From NCBI RefSeq assembly GCF_018139145.2, contig NC_059478.1, positions 13,065,001 through 13,129,000 of the forward strand: a stretch of DNA of 64,000 nt, written 5' to 3'. Below, one piece after another: positions 36,701 to 48,700 of this stretch. Source of the stretch: Gymnogyps californianus. Its lineage: Eukaryota > Chordata > Aves > Accipitriformes > Cathartidae. The notes below the pieces were generated by a model. The model ran no database searches. It had not been told where the DNA came from and saw nothing but the letters and a program-made list of their open reading frames with translations. Within the stretch, counting starts at the first letter, position 1. The number at the start of each line of letters is the position of its first letter. The position numbers and the translations under genes are program-made.

Positions 36701-38163
36701 TCTGAGATGTATGAATGGGCTGGTGAGAACTAATCTGTTTGGAAGGACCTGTCGCTACGGATTTTAGAAAGAATACAGTTTGAGGTATTTAAAAACTCTG
36801 TTATTGAGTAAAATCCCCAGTGAACAATCCATTTTTGGGATATCAAAATAAGTATATTTTGCTTATGTAATCAATCCTAGGACAATAAAGACTTTGTCAT
36901 TCATTCCATCCAATTTACTTCAGTGATTAGCATCGAATAGAAGTTGTGTGATCAATTTAATTACCGGATCACACCTTTAGGTGCAGTTGCACCTACTTTT
37001 TTATTTATTAAAAACAACAGTTCAGTTTTCCTTTTTTTTTTTGAACTCTGCAACCTCTTTTTTTTTTTTGCTAATTAAAAAGTATGTTGTTGAGACTAAC
37101 CTGGAGTTGCATAAATCAATAATGCTACACAGAAAAAGAGAACAAATTATACCTCTTATTTGCATAATGGACAAGATCTAAAATGAATTCCTCGGGTTAA
37201 TGAGGGTCCTCAGGGTTGTTTGTGAGGATATACAGCCTCCTGTGACACCAGTATGTTACTGATTGAAACATACTGCTCAGAGCCAAAGAAAAGAGGTGAA
37301 AAAATCAGGAGCAAGCTGGTTGGGGGACTCAGTATACTGAAGCTTTTAGCTTTAGTGCATTGATTTTTGGCTGCCTGCATTGAGCTCCAGCATAAGCTGA
37401 GGATACAAATTCAGATTTACCCTTGCTTTGAGGTTCAAACTCAGTTCTAATCTCAGCTGGGGACTTGGCTAAGACACAGCTGAGTTCCCAAGTTTCTGTC
37501 ACACTGACATGAGGTTATCTTTGTCTTTCTCAGAAAGAGAACAGTGCTCCCCAGAGGGAAGGAAACACAAACACCCTGAAACATGCAGGGGGTTATGCAG
37601 CTCTTTTAACTTAGAAGAGGTCTGAATCTTAGGCGAGACAATCATGGGGCCAAAAAACTCTAGCGGCAGGCAGTTACAACAACATTAAAATGTCTCATAT
37701 TTCCTATTCTGTTTCTGCTCCATTACCTTTATCCTCTTATTCCAGGCAGTTAACTTCCTCTTTCTCTTATTACCTTGCTATGAATCGGTAATGTGGCTGG
37801 AGGAGCGCAGGACATTACCACAGGTGCCCATGCCTGCATGGAGAGGAAAAAAGACAGGAGGAACATCACTTTTGCTGGAGTGCAGAGTTGTAGCAGCTCT
37901 GTGCAAATGGGATTGCTTTTGGAAGCTTGTAGTGTGACTGCAGTTGGATGCACTTTTATGGAGATGGCAAGAGGTAGATTCCAGGCGGAAGGGAAGGCCT
38001 TTTACCTCCCCACCCAGTGTAAAATTTCCTATTCCAAGACAGCGGGAAGCTGGTCCTATTCAAAGTTCAACTGAGGATAGACAAAAAAAAAAAAAATGTT
38101 TTTTTCCTAAGCCTTATTCTTGATGATGAACTATATTAACTGAATTTTACCTAAACTGTTCAC
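33726..38163. other. Non-coding sequence, locally GC-richer
   Basis: No gene supported. It includes a 15-A run (33917-33931) and GC-richer stretches at about 35490-35700 and 36570-36700. Open frames of 96-160 codons lie there on both strands, overlapping each other head to head, which argues against any one being coding. No domain was recognised. Confidence 0.55.
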
Positions 38164-38202
38164 CATGGAAAGGTCATACACTACTGAAGAAGGGCTTCTA
38201 AT
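38164..38202 (+). repeat. 39-bp dispersed repeat, copy A
   Basis: It starts CATGGAAAGGTCATA and ends AGGGCTTCTAAT. It matches 39088-39126 at 35 of 39 positions without gaps. Weak similarity continues on both sides. No family was recognised. Confidence 0.85.
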
Positions 38203-39087
38203 ACAAAATTTAAATGATCTATTAGCACATTTCACCTAACGTGTGACAAAAATTACAGTGCAGATCAAACACAGCACTATGATTCCTGTTTTTTTTTCCT
38301 GTTTAATATGCATCTTGAATATTGCAGCAGAAGAGATTATCTAATTTAGAGAGATGTTCTGAAGCAGGGAAAGTCCAATGGTCAAGTGAAGTAGGAGTCT
38401 TCCAATTTACAATACAGTGACTTGTGGAGACTGAGGCCATTCTTGCTTCCTTGTGCTCCAAGACTCTACTTGGAAAGGCACCTACTTATAGTACAATTGC
38501 TGCAACCTATGAGGTTCCTGTTGCTGGTGCTCTGATACCACCTCTCTCATCAGTGCAGCATGTTTCTGGGAGTTCAGAAAGAGACAGGCTTTTTCATCAG
38601 CTGAAACATAAATTATACTATCATGTCCATCAAGGCTTGGGCATACCAACTGCTCCATGTTTATGAGTATGGATACTGGGAAGTTACGTGACAAAGTGGG
38701 ATGAAAATTACTGGCCTGATTTATGAAAGAAGTCAAAATTTGGATCTTGTGTGTCCCCCGTCTTCAGTATATGCTGGAAGACCTTCAGCACAGAGGGCCA
38801 GGCCAGGCCAGGCCAGGCCTTGACGAGATGGCACAAGGGAGCAACAGGTTCCTCCAAACTAACAAAGCAGAGTGAAACTTGCCCTCTCAGATCCTGATGC
38901 AGCAGGCAGAGCTGCAGTGGGGTGGAGAGCAGGGACTGTGTGGGTTCCCCAGCCAAGCACTGGGGCACAAAAGGAGTCGCCTCCATCGTTGCCCTGCAGT
39001 CTCCTGAGGCCAGCTCTGCTCTCCCAAACCTCCCACGGGAGGCACAGCTCTTCTTACCTGCTGCGACTCTCTTTCTGAACCATTCAG
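38203..39087. other. Sequence between the two 39-bp copies
   Basis: About 885 bp with GC-richer second half (about 38750-39080). It holds a five-unit GGCCA repeat and short open frames on both strands. It could be an insertion between duplicated ends, or ordinary unique DNA. No gene supported. Confidence 0.5.
38796..38820 (+). repeat. (GGCCA)5 minisatellite-like repeat
   Basis: Four exact GGCCA units followed by GGCCT. Confidence 0.9.
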
Positions 39088-39126
39088 CATGGAAAGGTCA
39101 TAAACTGCTGATGAAGAGCTTCTAAT
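39088..39126 (+). repeat. 39-bp dispersed repeat, copy B
   Basis: The partner of 38164-38202 in the same orientation, 924 bp downstream, with four substitutions. Confidence 0.85.
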
Positions 39127-39434
39127 GGGCATTTAGAGGGTAATGATTAAGGAACACTTGAGGAAATAAATCTGATCTTCAGCAATTCTCTATTTCAGCT
39201 TAGAGCAAAGAAAAGGCCGCACAGGAAGCTACCTAAAGAAATGATATGTTAAAGGAAAGCATTTTGTGCACGAAAGGCAGATATTTTGGATAGCTCTACT
39301 GGAAGATATAAACCAGTGTAGCTAAGTAACATCTACCTGATCACATTGGACACTGGCCTTTAGATCTGAGTCTGCAGTCCCTAATCTATGTGAAAAATAT
39401 GCTGTGTTTTCTCCATGGATGTATTACTTTTCAG

Positions 39435-39458
39435 ACCATGAATCCCGAAGTAGGAAAG
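39435..39458 (+). other. Weak micro-exon candidate
   Basis: TTACTTTTCAG (AG at 39433-39434) precedes a 24-nt block ending GGAAAG, followed directly by GTAAGAG, a good donor match. The length is a multiple of three and the frame is open (TMNPEVGK). No neighbouring exon was found, and a match of this size can easily be chance. Confidence 0.12.
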
Positions 39459-40960
39459 GTAAGAGAGATGCCATTCCAGAATTAAGTATTTTGTATTTAC
39501 AGAAACTTTCACTTTTTTTTTTTTTTAAACTGAGGGTAACTGACTTTTCCAAACAACCAAATAACTTGTGTAGTTTTTTTATTCTTAATGGGTACAGATT
39601 AAATGTGAAACATACTTTTCAAAACAATAGTTGGTTTTAATTAATTTTGATTGAGGGGATGCAATTCTGTAAATAGTGACTATAATTTGATATCATACTT
39701 TGGTGTAGTGTTCCACCAGGGAGGAAGTAGAAAATCTATGTCCTTATTTGGCCTTTGCAATTGTTTCCTACCCTTTCTGTTGTGTCACCATAATGCCGTA
39801 GGATTGGTGGCAACCCTGTTGCCATTTCTTGTAGTCAGTGAACATGAAGGTATTGTTATGCTAATGGTCCTTTCACCATAATTTCTCTGAAGATTACAGT
39901 TGCAAATGATGCCCTCCTGCTACCTCCTTCTATGAATGAATCACACTCTTAAAACCAGTGCTGTTTCCTCTTCTGGCCATCTAACTTGCCCTTAGCTATT
40001 TCTAAAGGGAACAGTATAGTAATTATTCACTTTATTTATGATCATAAAAATCTGACTTGTCAAAAGAAACATGATTAGTACCGTTTCTTTAAATGGCAAG
40101 AGTTTTCATAAGATGCTGTGCAAATGAAATTGTACATAAAAACACATCAAAAAAACGTTAATCGTGTCAAAAATCAGCTCTGAGTGAACAGGAGTGATGA
40201 GATGAGAAAATGATGCATGCAATGAACCTTGAGTCACGGGAGGTGTCTACGTTGCACAGGTAACTTGGGCTGTCAAACTGGTTTTAGTCTTAACCCCCCT
40301 GCAGAACAGCCTGTAGCCAGAGTTTGAGACCTTAAAACCAGCAAGACTTACAAATGCAGATTTGGCTTTTACAAGGCCTGGGATGCAGCCCCTCTCCCGG
40401 TGCTGTTTGTCTCCTAAGGGGCTTCAGGCAATGTCCCTTGCGGGGTGGCTGGGCTCTGTGGAGTCTGGGGAAGATGGACAGGGTGCTTCGGTGCGAGGAC
40501 CTGGCAGATATGCTGCTGCACAGGCAGCTTTGGGAACAGGGAGGGTGCAGCGCTTGAGAAAGGGATTTCAGTGGAGATGTGTACTGAGAGAAATCTAACG
40601 TGGATGTTTGAGCCCAAAGGTTGCTGTCTCAGCAGCGCCCTGGCCTCTGAAAAGCTGGGGGCTGCTAGCTTTATGCTTTGTTCAGTCTGTCTGAGCACTA
40701 AATGTAGCTGAAAGACTAAGGGCTATTAAGCTCAGTCTTACAAGTTCTGGTCAAATATGTATAGACAATTAGATTCTGAAAACACATTCAGGGAATGTAT
40801 ATATTTTATGGGTGGAAATTTCCACTCATGCTTCTGGTTATTGAGCTGATTATTTACATCTGATAAAGTCTTTAAATGTGTTGGGGGAGGAATTACTGAC
40901 CTAAAAAAGGGGAGCTGAATGAGATCTTTTCTCTGTTTCAGTGCTACAAATAGAACCTTT

Positions 40961-41053
40961 AAAAACCCCAAAAACTCAAAACAAAAACAAACAAAAAGCC
41001 CTCCCAAAACCAAACCAAAAACCGCACAAACAAACGCAAGCAAACACCGAAAA
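40961..41053 (+). repeat. A/C-rich low-complexity tract
   Basis: Irregular CAAA/CCAAA units over about 90 bp. On the minus strand it yields a Phe/Leu/Val/Gly-rich stretch that looks like a membrane segment but is a composition artefact. Confidence 0.8.
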
Positions 41054-42208
41054 AAAGGTCTAAACCAATCCTTCTCCCCCTGCATCATCTTCCATCCTGT
41101 ATCTGTTAGTTTCTTATCCTGATGGCACTGTTTCTGCCTGCTTGAAGTAGCATTGTATGCTTTGTCATTTAGGGTGAGTAATTCTGGACCAAATTTTAGA
41201 CCATATCCAGGAAACGGACCACACAGGTATGAAGTGAACCAGGGTACCCCTGGCCGTACAAGGGGGTAATCCCTACCTTGTTGGGAAATAGGGCTTGCTA
41301 TACTGGGAGTCAGCAGATGTATCATGCTAGTTTAAGAGGTCTAGTCTGTGTTTCTATAGAGACAAAATATATATTAATATTAAATAAGCATTTTTTCATA
41401 TACAGAGAATATTTGTTTATTTAATCTACATGCACACAGTTATATCTCTGGGGTTTTTTTGTATTTTTTTTTATACGGACTTTTTGCTGTGTAACAGCCT
41501 TCTTCAAACTGTCTGTTGCATCTTGGCTATGATCTATAAAGCTAAGAATTATGGAACAATTCCCAGGGATTTGTAGACTTCTGAAAACTGAATCCTACTG
41601 TAGAAACTTAGTGAATTAAATTGCCCCGATGCCTGTGGTTTTGAGAGTTTGTAAGCCTTCATTCTACACAGAAAGAAAAAAAAAAAAAAGACACATTAGG
41701 AGAAATTCTGCAAGCTGAAGCCAGCAGAGCTGCTTCTGTGCTTTACCTATCGTTCTTCAAAAGATGTTTGATCCTTAAATAAAACATTTGTTAATACTTT
41801 AAAGATTTCAACATAAGATCCTTGAAGATTTTCTCTTTTTCTGCAGTAAAAACCTAATAATATGTCATAAGTTTACATAAGTATTAAACTTCTTTCACTA
41901 TCTGGAGCTAACTATTCACTCTAGGCATTCAATAACAACAATATAACACAGAGGAATCGGGGAGTAAGAGGAAGAAACAAGGGTGGGGGAAATGAGATGG
42001 AAGTTTAGCATCATTTCAGAGATTAGATTTAACTCTGAGGTCTCTGACTCTGCAAGCAACATGAAAAAGATAATCTTTTTATGTCATTGATAGGCAAATC
42101 GTGGGAAATGCTGAATGCAGGGCACAGAAACTAGTTAGAAAAAGAATTAAAAGAAGAAAATGTCCTTTCAGTTATAAAATCATGTTATTGGATAAACTAA
42201 GGTTCTGA

Positions 42209-42249
42209 AAGTCTTATTTTCTCTCTCTCTTTCTTTTTTTCTTTATCAG
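42209..42249 (+). promoter_or_regulatory. Strong 3'-splice-site-like pyrimidine tract
   Basis: About 35 nearly pure pyrimidines including TCTCTCTC lead to TTTATCAG with AG at 42248-42249. The following sequence is open for 18 codons (ending WQGVN) before a TGA. It could be an acceptor of a long non-coding or terminal exon, or simply a pyrimidine tract. Confidence 0.2.
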
Positions 42250-42269
42250 TTTGCAGGAAATGGAGCAAA

Positions 42270-42960
42270 GCAGAGCAAACGAAAAGACTGGCAGGGTGTT
42301 AATTGAGACCTGATAATTAAAGTGAAGCATAGTCAAGGAACAGATATCCTTCCAGCTTTCAGCATGAAAATCATGATGAGTAGCACCTATGGGCTCTCAG
42401 CGCTGTTGTGATAACCCTGAGAAGCCACAGTGAGAGCCTCAGTGACACAAAAGTCTGTGCCTGAGAACAAACATTAGCAGGTGGGGAGTTTCATAAAACT
42501 GATTTTTTAATTGATCTTTTTTTTTTTTTTCCATCTCTGTCGTGGTGTCTGGGCTGTTGATGGGTACGAAATGGAAAGGATGTACTCCCTTGATGATAAA
42601 AAGCGTGGGTGAGCAAGCGGCAGTTGCAGGGTAATGGCAACAGTGCCTTGTGCCAGTCTCAGCTGAGTGCTGAGAGATTAAATAGATTAAATGAAAATAG
42701 ATGCAAGCTAATTGAATTCAGTGATATAGGAGATGAAATCAGAGCAGTATAAAATTAGGCCTAAGATGGGGATTGTTATTTTACTTTTAATCAGCGCTTT
42801 CTTTGGATTGCCAGTCAGGAGCTCTTTCAGTCAGTTAGAAATGAAAATGAAACAAAGAACACACACTGCAAGACAAAGAGCCACTCTCATGTTTTGTTTT
42901 TACAACAAAACAACTTTGCAAAAGATTTGCAGTATTTTAGAAAAATAATAGTTTGAGAAC
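42270..42960. other. Candidate conserved non-coding (enhancer-like) block
   Basis: The block is dense in motifs typical of developmental enhancers: TTAATTGA and TGATAATTAA near 42299-42320, AGATTAAATAGATTAAATG near 42674, CTAATTGAATTC near 42710, ACAAAG near 42855 and CAGCTGAG near 42660. No simple repeat or transposon was recognised, apart from an internal T run near 42520. Conservation is inferred from appearance only. Confidence 0.3.
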
Positions 42961-45900
42961 CATCTTAGACTGAAGTTGCTTGGATTTTCTCTACTTCTTA
43001 AGTAAGATGACTTGCAATTTGAGTGTCTAAGTGGCTGTTATCCTGATTGAAGGTAAAAGTCCCTCTTATACAGTTAAAATATTTGGAAGTGTAATAAAGT
43101 CTAAGACAATGCCATTGTGACTCATTCTCTAGATTTTGTTGTAGACTCAAACAGAGGTGGTGGTTAAACTCCCCTTCTCCCCACCCTACCTCCACCCCTT
43201 CAAGTAAGTGTGTTTTATGGAAAGACCTAAATTTGGGAACTGATGAATTTTATATCCAGACAGCAAGAGAAACTACTAAATTTAAGGGACAGTACAGAAA
43301 ATAAAACAGACATGAAAGTCTGAAGAGCATAATGGGGAGAAGGGAAGTTTTAAAATGAACGGAGAAAATTGAGAGCAAAGCTGTAGGTATATGTTGTGCT
43401 TTTCTGGGCCTTAGGTTTAAGAGAAGAACTGTGAATGTGAAGCAGAGGATGAAGGGTTTGGTTTGATTTGAATATGAATGTCTGGCAGGGTCTGAGCAGC
43501 ATGAAAGAGATAATTTTAGGAGCTGTTTTTTGAATAGACTGGTTGGGTACAAGCTGAGACATAAGTAGGCTAGACAGGCTATAGCTAAGATCAAGGATGA
43601 GGGGGGGGAAAAAAACCCCGTGAAAGGCAGATGAAATTCACCTATGTGCAAAAAAATCTGGCAGAAGCATGTATGACTTTCAGTAATACCTGCATCCTGT
43701 TTTGTATATTTTATTGGTATGTTTGGTTTTGGGATGGCAAAGAGAAATTTCACTCAGGCAGTCAGGGTATATTTTATGGTATACATTTACATGCACAGTG
43801 CACTGAGGGGTTTGGTGAGGGTCTGGAACGTACGGAAGGTTATCAGGGTATGGATTCTGCTGAGACATCTCACCAGATGGAGGAAGGTGATTTGTAGTAA
43901 AGATGAACTTTAGCAATCAGTATGTGGAGTCAGAGGTTATGGCAGGGTATCCAAGAAAAGAGCAAAATATATCCAACATTGTCTAGATCCAATGACAGAC
44001 TTACAGCAAAGATTTTGAAATTCTTTTTCAGATCTAATCCCTGCTTGTGCTGTAGAAGTAAAATGTCAAAACAAATACAATGATTAGTGATCTAATCAAA
44101 ACAGTAAGCAAAGCGTCTAGCACTTTTCCCCTCTTACTTCTGTAACAAATGCTTTTTAAATTCCACAGTGACGAATGATATTAGAAGAAAATGCCATACA
44201 ATGAAAGTTTAGTAGGCATAGGTGAACACTGAAAAAGGGAGTGCACTGTAAAAGACTTAAATAATGTTTCCAGCCAAACCATTTGGCAGATGAAATACTC
44301 TTCACCACCACTTCAAAATTTTCTGTCAGAGCCACTTCACTTTCCTTGCTACACAGAAATTTTGATTATCTTTCATTTAAAAACAAACAAGCAAACAACT
44401 TTCATTTATTTGCTTCCATATCTTACTTTCACTTAGAAAATTTAAAATCCTGGCACTGGTTTCACTAGAGGCAGGAATGAACTTTAACTCACTCTTTCCA
44501 ACTTCAGTTGGAACATTTGCAAGTTTAATAGTAGATATAAATATTTCCAGGATCTAAGGCCTTACTTTGCATGTAACAGAACCTATAAAATCCCACCAGA
44601 ATCTTTATTTGATTTTATGTCACAGGAGGATGTCATAGAATGATTTTCATATTTATTAACCAAGTAACCAATGAATATTGATTTTTTGACTGAGGAGACT
44701 CAGGTATTAAATTGACCAAAAATGAAAGAGGGTAAGTTCATTTATACTGTAATGCAATGAAATTAACATTGTTACTTTAGGACTGTATTCTGTGCATTTA
44801 AGTACATTCCCTTTAAATATCACTGACCATAACTGGATGTTTTTCTCAACTCTTCAGTATTCCAGCCAATGTTACTTAATTTTTTTCATGAAGTGCTTTG
44901 AAATTGAAAATATGAAGAGTGTTCCTCTAATTTATAATATTACTTTATTAGCTATTATGCCATACACTCATCACATGTTTATGGTCTCATCTATTGCCCA
45001 CAAATGTCAAATAAAGTGTAGTCACATATTTCTTTCTAAAAGTGTAGATATGCTTTCAGTATAAAGTAAAATGAATGGGATGATAATTTTGAATCAGCAA
45101 TCTGATTAGAACTTATCTCCAAGGAATACACTTGAAACTCAGGAGAATAGTGTTATGTCTTTCCCCACTAAAAATAATGAGAACTGAAATTTCTAGCTAA
45201 AATTAAATTTCAGTAAATAACCAGGGAACAGAAAATGTGTCTAACTTGCAGCTTCCTTCCCCCATTGTTTTTTCGAACAGCACAAATAAATTTTTTCATT
45301 TGGAATTTTGATGCTTGTTGGGGTCAGAAATTTGAACAGCTTTCACTGATGAACAAATATGTGAGCTATTTTGAAATCTGAAAATCTGTTTGTAAGTTCT
45401 GTAAATAGGAACAATTGAATGCTCAGCTGTAACAAAAATCTGGCCAGGATTTTATGTGCTAAGCACTTAAGAATCTATTCCTCAAAGTATAGCTTTATGA
45501 AAGCAAAAAATTATTTGAAAAGTATTGAGGGCTTTTTTTCTCCCCCCCCCCCCCCCCCCCCCCCCCCATGTTTTTGTTGTCTTCTAGTCCAATCCATCCA
45601 AAAACACAAGCAAGCCAAATCACCATTTCTTGAAATATGGGTTTTTATGGCATACTGTGATGGGGTACTGTCATGTCCCATAATCAACTAGTAACGAAAC
45701 TTCCAAAATCTTACCTCATCTCAAATGACTACATAAATACGTAGAAAAGGTAAACTGTAACGTCACAGCCTTGGAGAAACAGAGATGTCGCATACAGATG
45801 TAGGGTAGAGATTTCTTTAGAGTTGAGATGGCTACTAATTCCTGGTTTGCACTATGAAGCAATTCATTTTCTTGTGCTCTTCCTATTATTCTCATTAGAA

Positions 45901-48471
45901 AACATTTAGCTAGACAAAATAAATATTCTTGTTCTTTTTTGTAGTCCTTAACACATGTAGCTCTAATTTGTATTTAGAATTATTATCCTTTTTTGACCTT
46001 TCTTTAAGGTACCTACGGTACAACTAATGATATTCATATTCTGAATACAATAAAAGCTTTGATGTATTTGCTCTCTATGCCTTACGTATGATAATTTTTT
46101 CATGGTATTTCCATTAAGAAACATATTATGTCTTGTATGCTATGCATTAGATATAACTTTTTTTTTCCTGTGGGAACAGATGGTTCTTTTATTTTATTTT
46201 CTTTAATGTATAGTCTCTGACTTGTCTGTGTGTTTTAAAAAAATGAAGATGACTTTTTGGGATTCCTTCATATTTGTACTTTAAACTTGAACTGACACTG
46301 GTGAAAGCTGAAAGGATAAGATTTTTTTTTTTGCTGAGTACTGAGATCTGTCAGTCCTCTAGTGAGAAAGGAAAATTCTGTGTATTAGGGATGAGTAAAT
46401 TTGTGTCTGTATGTCACTCCTGTCTGCATTCTTATTGACAAACAAAAGTTTTACTGCTCAGAGGCTGAGGGACTCATCCTTCTTCTGATCACAGTAGAGA
46501 TTCATTAGACAAGTAGGGCTGACTTGCAGTAAAATCCTTTAAAAGCAGTCACGAACCTATGGGAGTTGGAGCAGGAAGGAGCAAACAAAGGATTTGTTCT
46601 GGATTTTCAGAGGGAGTTTGGCAAGAATAAGGAAGATGGCAACTGTGAAAACAGGGGAGAGGATCCAAGGAATGATAGAAGTAATGAAGGTAACTAGATG
46701 CGGGAGCTGTGGATGAGCATGATTAGTTTAGGGTAGAAGGTGTGTTTGTATGCCAGCAGGGCTGCCCGATGGAAACAGGAAAGAAAAGATCCAAGGACTG
46801 GAGATACCAATTAACACTTTGCTAAAACTGAAGCATGTAATAGAGGAGAGGGACGAACTAGCAATAAAATTAAGAATTTGTATGTGCTTGCTGAGTGAGG
46901 TGAGCTCAAGGAATACAGACACTCTCTACAGAAGGATCAGCCTAAGAGGAGGAGCCTGATTAGTGGAGGAGAGATGGAGCTGAGACGATGTTTGCTGTAT
47001 GTCAGGAACAGAAGTTTTGATTTCACTGATAAAGTAACTGTAAAGTCAGTTAAATGGCCTTATGAACATAAATGTAGAGCAAGCCTATTCTAAATACAGA
47101 GTTGCTTCAGATCAAATGCACTGTAACTATCAGCAGTCTGAATCCCATAGAAAGAGGGAAATGAAGCCTTAGGGCATCAGCAGCCTGCGGCTGAAGCACC
47201 TTCTCTCTAAACTAGTTTTAGTCTAGACAATAGCTGTGTGCTATATAGCTGTAAACACACATAGCTATTAGATATATAGGAAACTGGGTTGTACGGAGGC
47301 TTCCCCGACCTTTGTTATGGAATAGAACAGGCTGAAGAGGAGATTCATGAAATAGATCAATAGAACATGTCTCAGTTTTTCTTAAAGTTTTGCTGATTGA
47401 AAACTGTTATTAGTTATACCTCAATGAAACCTGAGGGTTACTTAAATTTGGGGTTTCTCTTGATTTACATTACCATAGACAAAGAACAAACCGAATCCAT
47501 TGTCCAACTTGTCCTTTAAACCTTATATTACTAAGTTTCAATGATTCAACAAAGAGCTTTCTGTATATATGAATTTTTGACTACTGAAGAAAATGTTGAA
47601 ATGTTGAAAACTTAAAACTTCTTTGGAAGAGAGTATTGTCTCTGATTCTGATAGAGCCACGCTCCTCCTATCTGTAAGATTAAACAAGGATACCTGAAAA
47701 TATCTCCAAGGGTGTTAGTTGTCCTTTGAGACTCTACAAGGCAAAGGGACTCAAAAAGAACACCGAAAAATGGGAAGACTTAAGTTAAAGAAATAAGTTT
47801 AATTCAAAGTGTTTCAGGAATTGAACACATATTAACTATACTTTTGTTTTATTTGTTAAAACCTTTGGATGATCTTTTTTATGTGTTGGAACCAACCAGT
47901 ATCACCACTTTTAGATCTTTTGCTGCAAAAGTGATAAGAAGGAAAAAATAAAGACAAGAAAGTAGGTTTTCTGTAGGGAGAGTAAAGAGGTGGAATTAAA
48001 GCCACTCATGTTACTGGGATGCATTTGTTCCCATCTGTATTCCTTTCAGAAAGTGCTTGTGTGCCCTTCTATATCCCTCAAACTTCTGCTTGTGTTTCAG
48101 AAATCTCTAACTAGCTAACTTCCATTGGGAACACGGCAAAATTAGGCAGTTAGCTATCAGAAAAGGTTTTCTACTGATTCATCTAATGAAAAAAAACCCC
48201 AGGACATGTGGACTTAGTTTTAGTGTCTTTGGCCAGCAACAACAAAAATTGTTTTGAAACCTATAAGAGCTGCAACTCCCGGGCTGAGTGAATCAGAGAA
48301 CAGGAAATGCTTCTGAAAAGATAACAGCCTTAGACATGGTCAGAATGGGATTAATCATCCTACTCCAGAGAAGACTGAAATGCTGACAGAAACAGCTGTT
48401 CAGGTGAACAGCATCTGAAAACTCTTTTGTAGGCTAACTCCATTAAACTGATGAGACCTCCTGTTGGAGCC
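42961..48471. other. AT-rich non-coding sequence up to second LTR
   Basis: No gene supported. It holds the poly-C run at 45542-45567. Purine-rich stretches occur at about 43290-43620 and 46560-46990. A 167-codon minus frame at 43250-43753 is the complement of the first and is rich in Leu/Ser/Phe for that reason. A small imperfect hairpin lies at 47229-47269. Confidence 0.55.
45542..45567 (+). repeat. C26 homopolymer
   Basis: Twenty-six uninterrupted C. The minus strand is a G26 run able to form G-quadruplex structures. The exact length is likely to vary and to be error-prone in sequencing. It produces a polyproline stretch in a + open frame, which is an artefact. Confidence 0.95.
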
Positions 48472-48700
48472 TGTCGTGGTTTAACCTCAGCCGGCAACTA
48501 AGCACCACACAGCTGCTCGCTCACTCCCCCTCCGTGGGATGGGGGAGAGAATCAGAAGAGTAAAAGTGAGAAAAGTTGTGGGTTGAGGTAAAGACAGTTT
48601 AATAGGGAAAGCAAAAGCCACGCGCGCAAGCAAAGCAAAACAAGGAATTCATTCACCACTTCCCATCGGCAGGCAGGTGCTCAGCCATCTCCAGGAAAGC
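48472..48700 (-). mobile_element. Truncated ERVL-type LTR, same family as 25927-26521
   Basis: The + strand begins TGTCGTGGTTTAACCTCAGC and matches the first 229 bp of the other copy without gaps, with about 22 differences by eye (about 90% identity). It stops at CCAGGAAAGC at 48700. In minus (transcription) orientation this keeps the R/U5-side end with the ATTAAA signal and lacks the U3 part with the TATA-like box. The missing part was lost by deletion or an aberrant insertion. No target duplication is recognisable because one end is gone. Confidence 0.9.

Larger units (their letters stand above)
39127..42208. other. AT-rich non-coding sequence
   Basis: No gene supported. The longest open frame in the window (195 codons, minus, 40738-41325) lies here but runs through an A/C-rich low-complexity tract and has no recognised domain. 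A 24-nt splice-bordered candidate lies at 39435-39458. Confidence 0.55.

Noticed and set aside
36211..36767. 160-codon minus frame facing a 148-codon plus frame
   Set aside because: The two overlap on opposite strands in a GC-richer stretch with few stop codons. Neither shows a recognisable domain.
40738..41325. 195-codon minus-strand open frame, the longest in the window
   Set aside because: Its hydrophobic centre is the translation of an A/C-rich low-complexity tract. The rest shows no domain or splice context.
43250..43753. 167-codon minus frame rich in Leu/Ser/Phe, looking like membrane segments
   Set aside because: It is the complement of a purine-rich stretch, so the hydrophobic composition is a base-composition effect.
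45419..45691. Plus frame with a polyproline run
   Set aside because: The proline run is the C26 homopolymer.
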